The translations under genes and the position numbers were made by a program. 64,000 bases of DNA from the NCBI GenBank assembly GCA_047967505.1, contig CM106540.1; one strand, 5' to 3'. This DNA is from Dipteris shenzhenensis (lineage: Eukaryota > Polypodiophyta > Polypodiopsida > Gleicheniales). Position 1 is the stretch's first letter; each line of letters starts with the position of its first letter. Of the stretch, positions 56,031 through 64,000 are shown in pieces. Under the pieces are notes generated by a model that was given only the letters and a program-made list of their open reading frames with translations, did no database searches and was not told where the DNA came from.

Positions 56031-57110
56031 ACTCCCTACCACAAGCTCACACACGACTCCCCTCTCTATCCCAGGATCTCCCAATTGTGCAGTTGTGATC
56101 TCCTCCCCCAAAACCTCCCAGGCTTCCAACTAAAACAACTATTAACCTCTCTAGCTCAATCCAAGCTCACGTACTTCCTCACAGCTTCTCCTGCTCATGG
56201 AGCTCCTGTCTCCTGTCGCCTCAGGTCCTCCTGACCTACAGAGAAGAGACGCCCTCTAGAGAACTCAATTCACTCCTCTTTCTCGGCTCCCAATTCACGT
56301 GCTCATCCTCTCCATCTATATCTCCATGAGTAGTCACGACCCCCCTTGGTAAGATGTCACCTTCCGGATCCAGAAGGTCCTCTAAGGCAACGGCTCTTCC
56401 CTCTAGTAGGATCCACACGCCACTGTTTCACATACCTCTCCTCGTTGATCCAAAGCTTACCTTTTCAATCACGCAACCACCTTGCATGGGCATGTTCCTC
56501 TTGTATGAGCCACATCATTCTTGATTAGCCACCTCATGCTTGCCTTTTTACCACTCTCAAAGTTTTGCTCCAAAACTTAGACCAAGGCTAAATGCCCAAA
56601 CCATAGTTTTTGTACTCACAAATGCATGCCACAAACATTTAGTATCTAATTATTCATCAATCCCGACACAGTGGATTTACAAGACACCCACAACAAAAAA
56701 TGCTCATGCTCTCATGCACATATGGCTAAAGACAACCATGAAAGACGTTTGTCATCCCACACAAACACACCGTCACACACTGGATACCATGCTCTGGAAT
56801 GTCTGGTGCACCCACATTGCACATCATCATTTCCCACCGAGACCCTACAAACCAAAAAAAAAAACATTCATAAACTCAAGAGTTTTTACATCAGTGAAGA
56901 TCCTTCTGATAGAAAGGTGCTCACAAAGCCCAAAATCAAAACAACCTGACTGTGTGTAAGACTATGTGCCTACCCACGAGCATGCAACAAGTGAAAACCT
57001 TACTTACAATTTTATCCACACAACTTTTGATGACACCATGAGAGGCCTTGCCTTGTGGCCTGGGGTTAATTTTTTTTTGGCCTACCATATATGGAGGCTT
57101 AAGTGAAGAC
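56030..57110. other. No gene recognised
   Basis: The plus-strand 139-codon frame at 56540-56959 is His/Thr/Lys-rich without a domain. ggccttgccttgtggcct (57044-57061) repeats the block at 48479. Confidence 0.35.
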
Positions 57111-57167
57111 GATGGCATTTGAGAAAGCTCATTTATTTGTGGGATTCTCTCTTTCTCCCTCTATCCC

Positions 57168-57294
57168 TCTCTCTCTCTCTCTCTCTCTCTCAGCTTTCTG
57201 CTCCCTTTCCATGGTGCACATTCAATTCGTCTTCCTTTCAATCTTGGGCAGGCCTTATGAATGATATTTATCTTGTTTCTTCTTCTCCCCCCCC

Positions 57295-57338
<44 letters not shown>
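57168..57338. repeat. (TC)n, (CT)n and (TA)n microsatellites
   Basis: CT repeats at 57168-57191 and 57293-57316, then TA repeats at 57317-57338. They lie about 230 bp before the sulfiredoxin start. Confidence 0.95.
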
Positions 57339-57339
<1 letters not shown>

Positions 57340-57566
57340 ATTCACCCTTCTCCAATTCACCCTCCACTAATTAATTGACTCAAGGATAGGCAGCATGCCA
57401 GCATCCTATCAGCCCAATTTTGGAATTTCCAAAAGGTCAAAGATTAATCTACAGATTCCAGGAATCTTTTGAATCTTTGAGATTCCTACCTCCTTCCTAC
57501 GGGGAGGCGTGGTGCATGTTAGTCATTTATTTTTCTAATTCTCAGTCGCCAACTATTTTGGAGAGA

Positions 57567-57962
57567 ATGTTGCCCGTTGCATCCTTGCAGCTGCCTCCCA
57601 TTCAAGCTTTCCGTCTCCAAGTCTCTTGTACAGCTACGAGAGGGAATGGTATGTTTCCTTCCCTCAAAATTCATGCAAGAAATAACTTGGACATTGGAGG
57701 ACTTGCCTGCTTATGCAAAGCTGGTGTGTATATGTGTTCATGAGCTTGTTGTGTCGTACCGTAGCTGTTTAATATGATCTGATGAGAAATTATGTTTGGT
57801 TATTCAGGTGCTATCAGCGACCAAGGAAAGCTCAGAGGGCCGATGATAGCAGAAGTCCCGTTGGATCAGATACGCCGGCCGTTGCTAAGGACCCGAACCA
57901 ATGATCCAGAAAAAGTGAAGGCTTTAATGAAAAGCATTGCGGAAATAGGGCTACAAGAACCA
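57567..57962 (+). CDS. SRX: Sulfiredoxin, plastid-type, exons 1-2 (3' part not found)
   Basis: Sulfiredoxin uses ATP to reduce the over-oxidised Cys of 2-Cys peroxiredoxins; the plant form acts in plastids and mitochondria. Exon 1 (57567-57648) starts MLPVASLQLPPIQAFRLQVS, a Ser/Thr/Arg-bearing presequence. A GTATGT donor at 57649 and CAG at 57805-57807 bound a 159 bp intron. Exon 2 (57808-57962) continues in frame: GAISDQGKLRGPMIAEVPLD, QIRRPLLRTRTNDPEKVKAL and MKSIAEIGLQEP, the ParB/Srx-fold N-terminal half, with the conserved IRRPL and RTR...D...V..L motifs. GTGCGT follows at 57963, at the place where plant SRX genes have an intron. The exon with the catalytic FSGCHR motif is not visible in the following 6 kb, which is filled with transposon remnants, so it is either beyond a very long intron outside the window or lost. 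Confidence 0.75.
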
Positions 57963-59010
57963 GTGCGTGAATGCTCAACTTCTTGTTCATACAGAGTATC
58001 GAAGATATTGCTCTAGAATGCAATCATCCTTGTGATCGTTAGTCTACCAGGTGTTCTTAGAATTCTTAATGCAACTCTTACATTTGGACACCTTTCTTAC
58101 AATCAATGGGAGAAAGTCCCAACAAATGGAAGTTTAACCGATCTGCCGGTTTGTTTCCTCTTCAAGTTCTTTGACCATTTGCTGGCTGTATGCCACTTCT
58201 CCCTTAGTAGTCCAATCTTTTCCCCCTTTTTTCCGTTGCTATCCACCCTGATTTCCTGATGGCGATGATGATGGTGATGATGATGATGTTGATCTGTAGT
58301 CGACCACTGGCATGACTCTGTTGTACTTAGCACTATCATTTTGCATTTCTGCATTCTACATTCTACATTGGCATGGATGCTCATTTAGTAGCTCCACCCC
58401 CATAGCTTATTTGTACCAGGTTTTTCACAGTCTCATAGACTCATCGGTCTTCCGAAGACTTTAATAAACTTTATTTATTTATTTCTTTCAGCCCGGAATG
58501 CCTCGCCATCAGTAGCTACCCACGTGAAAAGGAGCTGATCTTCATCAACGGGGGCTGCTGCATCATCAACCATTGGCGCCATTGTTTGTGCTCTAAACTG
58601 CCCGCCATTCTTTCCGCTGCGGAGCTGCTGCCCTTGGGACTGCCACCAGCTATTAGCTCACCTCAGGATCACTGCTGCGCCTCATGCTTCTGCCCTCAGG
58701 ACTGCCGCCAGCTACCAGCCCTTTGCCGCCTACTTCTACTGCTTCTGCACTTGAGATGCATGCCAACTACTGCTGCAAATTCTGCCACAGCTCCACCATC
58801 TCTTGCCACTCTAGTTGGTGCCCACAAAGCTGAGCTGAGCTGCCTACACTTAGCCCACGCTTCCATCTGCCCATGGGTTTGCTGCTCCATCTGTCTTTTC
58901 CTGCCCATGTTGCCCCCAACTGCCTCTCTAGATCTGTGTGGCACGTCTATCTCTTACTGAGGGTGACCAGTTCCAGCAGCTCGTGGTTTTGCTGTCCGTA
59001 ACATTCAGTA
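57963..59010. other. Sulfiredoxin intron or flank; no further exon recognised
   Basis: A (GAT)n-type microsatellite lies at 58261-58292. The 124-codon plus frame at 58586-58960 is Leu/Ala/Cys/Pro-rich and has no domain. A possible splice acceptor (tttctttcag, about 58481-58490) is followed by sequence that does not match SRX. Confidence 0.4.
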
Positions 59011-59094
59011 GAAGCTGCCCGTGACCTTTTTTGACTGCTCACGAAGCCACCTTAAGTGCTGTCCTCTTATGGGGTCTCATCCTTGTGCAGAAGC

Positions 59095-59278
59095 CCCATC
59101 AGCTAGGGATGCGCAACATGACAAAGCAATGGCCCTTATTGGTGTGAGGTTGGATAACAAATTGCTTCATCATCTTGACCTCAATGTTTCAGCCACAAAG
59201 ATCAAAGCCATGCTCGAGAATCTTTATGCCACATCTACTAGACCTGACCGACAAGCTTTATATGTTCTATTTGCATGA
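59095..59278 (+). pseudogene. Copia gag fragment
   Basis: ARDAQHDKAMALIGVRLDNK, LLHHLDLNVSATKIKAMLEN and LYATSTRPDRQALYVLFA resemble the plant copia gag core (…KA.A.I…L…ML..L…T…LY.L). The frame ends at 59278. Downstream (59460-59500 and 59775-59800) gggggggtgtactg and gggagggtgttagg look like polypurine tract/LTR starts, so this may be a heavily deleted copia element on plus. Confidence 0.45.
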
Positions 59279-59279
59279 T

Positions 59280-59990
59280 CTATCACTCTCTGAAGTAATA
59301 GATAATGGTTAGTAATATTTGGGTGCTTTGCCCTGGGTTGTTTCCCAAAAAATGATTGAAATAAATGATGTGTGTTGAGTCAATAAAGGTTCTCTGCCTT
59401 TGATAGTCCTCCTAAAATGATGTATTGATTTATATTCGTCATGTGTGGCTCCATGTCCTCATTAGTCCCTGGAGCCAAGAGGGGGGGTGTACTGTGGGAG
59501 CCATTATTGGCTTTGATAGGTCTATTTATCAAGCCTGGCATTTGAGTTTCAGGATGTTGGTGCAATGTTCTCCTAGACCTGTGAGTTGGTCATGCATCCA
59601 TGCATGATGAGCCTCAGAGCCATGCTAGATGAGCCTCTGAGTCTATACCATGCTCACTAGCCTTTGAGTTAGCATGGGAGCCATGTCTAGTTCTAGACTG
59701 TCATTGCACAGTCCGATGACCATCATTGTCATGTTTTGTTCTTGGTTCCATTCCAGTAGTCACTCACCTTTCCTCCATGGGAGGGTGTTAGGAAATGGAG
59801 TAAAGATGAGTCAGTTTGATGTGTTCTAGTGAGTTCTAGTCTAGTGTGTCCTATTGATGCCACGTGTCACATTGGGAGTTATCCCATATGCATCAGTGTT
59901 CTTTTTTCCCCCCCCCAAAAAGATTACTTCATTAAGTATGAATGAAATCGGCAAGAGCAAGCTTTAATGCGGAAGCACATCATGGCATGC
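59280..59990. other. Probable retroelement flank, no gene
   Basis: Contains the two polypurine-like sites noted for the gag fragment and repeated gagcct(c/t)(t/a)gag-type blocks (59610-59665). A C run at 59910-59919 precedes the LINE tail. Confidence 0.35.
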
Positions 59991-60059
59991 ATGAGAAAAA
60001 AGAAAAACCAGCTCAAAAAGAGCTAACGAAAATCCAAGGTGGAGGCTGAAAATGCCACC

Positions 60060-60800
60060 TCAACCTTGAAGAAGACTCGGAGAAGAAAGTAGATCCTTTC
60101 CAATCTCTCTTGGCTGTAGCTGCTCTAGAGGATCCCTGCATGCTCGCCCAGATGGCCATCAGTGTGTGTATAGTATCAATCCATATACTGGTCATAGAGT
60201 GGGAAAGGTGAACCTGGAAACCCTCCATCGCCTCTGTGCATCTAGCCCTCCAAATGTGCCAACCTACAATGCTAGCCAGAATCTCCCATGATGTGTCTAC
60301 CGAGGCCTGAGCAGCTCTGAAAGGGGTGAAGGGACCATCCTAGAGAGAACATGACTTCACATAATGTCGTCTTATAATGAAGGATGAGTCTAAGTCACGT
60401 CCCTCGAAAAACACCCAAGGGCCAGTAAGAGATAACCATGCCACTGATCCCCAAGGCATGAAGAAGGGTGCTTGATGAAATATGCTAAATATCCTAGCAA
60501 CAGCCTTTCAGATCGTACTCGCTTGTCTGCACTCCCAGAGGCAATGCTGAACTGACTCAACTGCTGCATGGCATCGAGGATAAGTAGGGTCAGCCTTGAA
60601 CCTGGATCTCCACAGGTTCATTGCAATCCCTCCATGAATAGAAAGCCAAAAGCAGAGAGTGATCTTTCTATTCGTGAGGGATTTTCAGAGGCTCCTCCAG
60701 AATCTTTTCTGCACCTCTGCAGAAATCTGAAAACTATCCCAATGAGGAGCTCTAAAGGGCCTCCAACCTCTACTGCTAAGCTGAAATCTCCTGATGCATA
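60060..60800 (-). pseudogene. LINE zf-RVT region and C-terminus
   Basis: On minus: KITLCFWLSIHGGIAMNLWR (about 60610-60670), SRFKADPTYPRCHAAVESVQ, HCLWECRQAS, which is the zinc-binding region after plant LINE RTs (WL…G.…L…C..C…E...H....C), then SWEILASIVGWHIWRARCTE, AMEGFQVHLSHSMTSIWIDT and HFQPPPWIFV (60013-60228), similar to the link into the RNase H of L1-type LINEs. Several stops. Confidence 0.6.
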
Positions 60801-60923
60801 AGTATCAAACCTACAAGCTCTTTGGTTAGCATGTGAGTACTTACATTTTGTTCATTGCTCTTGCTATTTCATTTCCATTCATTATGTCTCTCTCTAAGTA
60901 TCATTATCTCTCTCCCTAGCCTA

Positions 60924-60962
<39 letters not shown>

Positions 60963-62020
60963 CCATGTGCCTTCACTCACCTCCTCACCTCCATACCTCG
61001 TTAGTTGGTGTGCTTTATTTGGGATTAAGTGTGCATGTGCACTTGAGTTGCTGCATTTTATGTTGTACGCTTTCATTCTAGCGAGCGTTGGCCTTTTAGT
61101 TTGCAGCAATTCCATTGTGTGTGTGCATCTATTGCTATCTGTGTGTGGAGGGCACTGTAGTCTAGCAGGCCTCCCATTACGTAAAGGTGTTGTGTAGAAG
61201 ACCTGCAAAAGCAGGCAAAAGGGAAAATCCAAAGAAAGCCCCCTGCAACATTGCAGAGAAGACTTGCAGTAGAAGGTTGAAGATAGACTGGAGTGTCTAT
61301 TGAGCCATAGCTGAGGTTATTGACATCTACAAAAACTACCAACCCAAAGAGGGGAGCCTTGCTGTTTGGTAGCCTCAGCATAGGGCTGACCACATGAAAA
61401 GCTCAAACGGCAAGTATTCATAGAGACCTCTGTGATTGATGGCAAACGTCAATGACTAGCAGCAACAAATCAGAAGAGTTTTGAAGAATGTAAGCAACAC
61501 TAATATGATTGTGAATAGCAGCAATGCATCTATGTATACCTGCACAAGCAAAATTAAAAAAAGAATATCACAGGTGGTGCGCAAACTGAAGCAGTGCATC
61601 AAAAAACATCTGCAAAGAAAAAGAATCATCAAATTAGGCGGTGCTGCAAGGCATCAATAGAACATAGAGCAGCGATGTTATATGTATGGAAGCTAATCCT
61701 CGAATTAGTGGACTTTATCCCATAGGGTTAGGGGGCCATGAGATTGATGGAAGCAGGCTTATGTGGGGCTAGAGGACTTACGAGTAGTAGCATGGGGACA
61801 ATTGGCTATATTTAGCCAAAGAAAAAGGAATGTTCTTCTATATAAGAGTGGCCAAGGCTATTCGGTTTGCATTCAGTGTGTTGACATCACTGATAGGTCT
61901 GGTTTGGATCACAAGCCTAGACTCTTGCATTCTACATGGTAGATCACGAGATACTATGCTGAAGGTTCCTATTGGACGTTTCCGGTGGTATGGGAGGCCA
62001 GAGCTATGAGCGTAGCCTTG
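60800..62020. other. Unassigned segment inside the LINE interval
   Basis: Contains a (TC)n microsatellite at 60929-60961. 61650-62040 on plus has the look of an LTR (TATA-like ctatataagagtgg near 61837 followed by a leader-like stretch) but has no partner. This segment probably replaced the LINE RT. Confidence 0.35.
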
Positions 62021-62027
62021 TGAGAGT

Positions 62028-62900
62028 CTAATCTCTAGCTTCAAAGCGTATATCGTGGTAGGTGGAGTAAGCACTGAGTGGGGTGGAAGGTGCTGTGCGA
62101 AGGGAGGTGGAGATGCGAAAGAAAAGGTATGTATGATCAGGCCCTGGGGGGAGAGGTGCTACAGTGAAGTCAGTAATGCGAGATGTGAAGACAGGGGATC
62201 CCATGATGTAATCAAAAACACTAGAGCCCCCCCCATGTGGAAAGCATGTGAAACCACCTGAAGCGGGCCATCTGTCAAGACCATTATAGATAATGAGATC
62301 ATGTATCTTGCCTAGGTCTAATAGGGCCTGCCCATAGGATGAGAATGGACCTTGCCTGTTAGCCGAAACCCGTAGCATACCTGCCTCCTCAAGGTCAACA
62401 TCTGCCAATAGAGTGGAATCATCTCTGAAATCAAGAAGTGGTACCTGACGGGCCCTTGTCCTCGCGTTGAAGTCCCCCACTAGAAGGACTTCTCTGCGGC
62501 TAGAAAAGTTAGACGGACTGATAAAGGGCAGCAAATGGGGATGTCTCATCATCACCTCGAATATCTCTGGCAAAGTGGGAGGTCTCTGAGGGGAAGTAGC
62601 AAATTGCGACAAAACAGATCCTAGCTGTCCATGTGTCATATCCGGATCCAAAGAAATCTGGAATGTGTATCTCTCTGCTCTCTTGAAATGATCCCCCAAA
62701 GTGTGGATCTGAAAAGGACTGCAACTCCACCTGAGCCTCGAACTCCTCGTGTACCCCTTGTCTCATCTCTGTAGGCAGACTCCCATGTATATCCACTGAC
62801 TATTGGAAGAGGGCGCTCTGGACTCTGATGTGTCTTTGTATAGAAGACTATGTCGTGGCTTGTATAGGATTCCGAGAAGTTCCCTGGTTCTGACCATAAG
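62028..62900 (-). pseudogene. LINE endonuclease (EEP) domain
   Basis: On minus: SHDIVFYTKTHQ (about 62850-62885; the family's catalytic Glu in LxETH is Lys here), VSGYTW, GSGGVAVLFRSTLWGDHF, YTFQISLDPD, then the open 223-codon frame: REVLLVGDFNARTRARQVPL with the GDFN motif, GKIHDLIIYNGLDRWPASGG, FDYIMGSPVFTSRITDF and GPDHTYLFFRI (the SDH motif position). This nuclease nicks target DNA in target-primed reverse transcription. One stop and one frameshift in the N-terminal third. Confidence 0.75.
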
Positions 62901-62968
62901 GTACCATTACAGTTCCAAATGGTGCAGGACAGGGTCTCAGATATCTGAGTCTCATAGACCCCGCTTCC

Positions 62969-63490
62969 CTATGTAGGGGAGGGGGCAGGTGTCCTACGGG
63001 GGCCTGTAAGAAGTCGTCCCTCTCGTACCACTGTCCACTTCCCCTCCTTCCAGGCTTGATCCTGCTGCTGCAGCAAAGAGCGCCTCTCCTCAACCTGTAG
63101 AGGTGTGAGGTCCTCATCCATAAAGATCGCTGGCTGATCTCGAAGGACTGACTTGCGTTGTAGAGCTGAAAGTCGTGCCTGAGTGTCATGAAATCGTATG
63201 ATCAGGGGTTGCTCTTGGTTGGGATCTCTCCCCACCCGCCATGCCCTCTCTATCCTGTGCTCAGCCACACCCAGGGTAGCGGTCACGAACGCAGTCGCAT
63301 CTACCATCGGTGTAGCCTCAGTGCGTGGGATCCTGTGTACTCTGATGTTGAGAGCCTTACTGGCTCTCTGCTGCTGCTCCATTAGGGTAGCCGAAACGGT
63401 GACCCTTGCGGGTTCCCGTTTGGCCACGTCAACCCATCTGGAAGTCTCCTCAATAGCAGATTGCATGCTCGCAATCTGTGCCTCGACCAC
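62969..63490 (-). CDS. LINE ORF1, RRM-like and C-terminal domain
   Basis: A 173-codon frame: MVEAQIASMQSAIEETSRWV, then ALNIRVHRIPRTEATPMVDA, VTATLGVAEHRIERAWRVGR, QPLIIRFHDTQARLSALQRK and QPAIFMDEDLTPLQVEERRS, LLQQQDQAWKEGKWTVVREG. This is the L1 ORF1p layout (RNP-like RRM, RVGR, then the basic C-terminal domain), an RNA-binding chaperone that packages LINE RNA. The true N-terminus is upstream in another frame (coiled coil at 63500-63720), so a frameshift near 63490 splits it. Confidence 0.75.
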   Translation of the reverse strand: MVEAQIASMQSAIEETSRWVDVAKREPARVTVSATLMEQQQRASKALNIRVHRIPRTEATPMVDATAFVTATLGVAEHRIERAWRVGRDPNQEQPLIIRFHDTQARLSALQRKSVLRDQPAIFMDEDLTPLQVEERRSLLQQQDQAWKEGKWTVVREGRLLTGPRRTPAPSPT

Positions 63491-63494
63491 CGGG

Positions 63495-63995
63495 TACTCC
63501 CTGGGGCAGTGTGTATGGCTGTGACCTCCTGTCGGAGCTGCATGATATCCTGTTTGGGTCCCTGAATAAGACCCGCCTGCTCTCGAATGGCCCTAGCCTG
63601 CTCCTGTATGATGCGGCTCTGCTCCTGGTTAAAGCAGACTTGCTCCCGTGCGAAGCGAGCCAGCTCCATCTCACGCTCACGAAAACTATGTTTCTCTGTG
63701 AGTAGGGTCTCACGGGCCTCTGGTGTATCAGTCCACCCATGTCCATGCTGAAACTGTGGTGACTGTGGCATGAAAGAGTGGGACTGAGTCTGGAAACTGG
63801 GACGGTGGCTGAGTGAGGAACGGAGATGACAGTGGAATGGATGAGGAGGTCCCAACGGGGTGTGGGAGGGTGGGCTGACTGAGAGGGAGAGGGGAGAGTG
63901 AAGCGTAATGCGGCACAGTGTATGACACCTCCGAAGTAGGGGTCATAAGCTGTGCGAGAGCTGTAACAGGAGAAGAGGGAAAGGGAACAACAGCC
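63495..63995 (-). pseudogene. LINE ORF1 N-terminus (Pro-rich and coiled coil), frame broken
   Basis: On minus: a Pro/Ser-rich stretch (SPLPLSQPTLPHPVGTSSSI; QSPQFQHGHGWTDTPEAR) followed by a long heptad-type coiled coil, EMELARFAREQVCFNQEQSR, IIQEQARAIREQAGLIQ, DIMQLRQEVTAIHTA. The coiled coil would trimerise ORF1p. It continues past the right edge of the window. Confidence 0.6.
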
Positions 63996-64000
63996 GGCGC

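Larger units (their letters stand above)
59990..63990 (-). mobile_element. L1-like LINE retrotransposon, internally deleted
   Basis: On minus from the right edge: ORF1 (coiled coil plus RRM-like domain), endonuclease, then ~1.2 kb of unrelated or unrecognised sequence, then the zf-RVT region and 3' tail. The reverse transcriptase core (FADD region) is not found and the spacing leaves no room for it. Strand, order and domains fit plant L1-clade LINEs. Confidence 0.7.

Noticed and set aside
56540-56959. 139-codon His/Thr/Lys-rich plus frame
   Set aside because: No conserved motif, no splice context and no support from neighbouring sequence.
58586-58960. 124-codon Leu/Cys/Pro-rich frame as sulfiredoxin exon or separate gene
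   Set aside because: No FSGCHR or other SRX block and no recognisable domain; composition is typical of a chance frame in GC-rich DNA.

Overview
The window looks like a repeat-dominated nuclear contig of a land plant. Evidence for a plant: an alpha-expansin gene with two short GT-AG introns, the first exons of a plastid-type sulfiredoxin, plant-type Ty1-copia, Ty3-gypsy, CACTA and Mutator-like elements, degenerate CCCTAAA (plant telomere-type) repeats, and a copia primer-binding site matching plant initiator-Met tRNA. Abundant (TC)n/(CA)n microsatellites, almost no intact genes and a Helitron-like helicase next to an endonuclease suggest a large genome such as a fern, another non-seed plant or a gymnosperm; the species cannot be fixed by reading. 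A 100-N gap lies at 46950-47049.

Layout. 0.5-1.6 kb: decayed Ulp1-like protease with a repetitive Pro/Ser tail. 2.5-5.9 kb: tandem repeats, C-rich tract, telomere-like tract, ~165-190 bp satellite. 5.9-9.8 kb: decayed Ty1-copia element (minus strand) capped by an LTR piece of a second copia family. 9.8-22.1 kb: a region bounded by ~700 bp inverted repeats, holding a decayed transposase-like gene (SDG/QFKS-type, my label) next to the left arm, and a decayed Ty3-gypsy element (17.5-20.3 kb). 23.3-26.9 kb: a second, longer copy of the same transposase-like gene between tandem-repeat-rich flanks. 27.3-30.2 kb: decayed coiled-coil coding tract (minus). 30.6-32.3 kb: small fold-back elements. 32.8-34.0 kb: Helitron/Helentron-type helicase C-terminus followed by an endonuclease-like domain. 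35.3-36.3 kb: apparently intact alpha-expansin. 38.6-40.2 kb: CACTA-like element. 41.3-44.9 kb: copia element with two LTRs but large internal deletions. 46-50.5 kb: microsatellites and dispersed repeats. 50.8-53.6 kb: Mutator-like transposase that lost its DDE core and carries a duplicated unknown module. 57.6-58.0 kb: sulfiredoxin exons 1-2. 60-64 kb: L1-like LINE (minus) with ORF1, endonuclease and zf-RVT tail but no recognisable reverse transcriptase core.

Only the expansin, and possibly the sulfiredoxin, look like functioning host genes. Everything else recognisable is mobile-element protein at some stage of decay, often nested or chimeric. The best candidate for a little-described system is the pair of neighbouring elements at 9.8-22.1 and 23.3-26.9 kb that share one transposase-like protein family and have long inverted or sub-terminal repeats.
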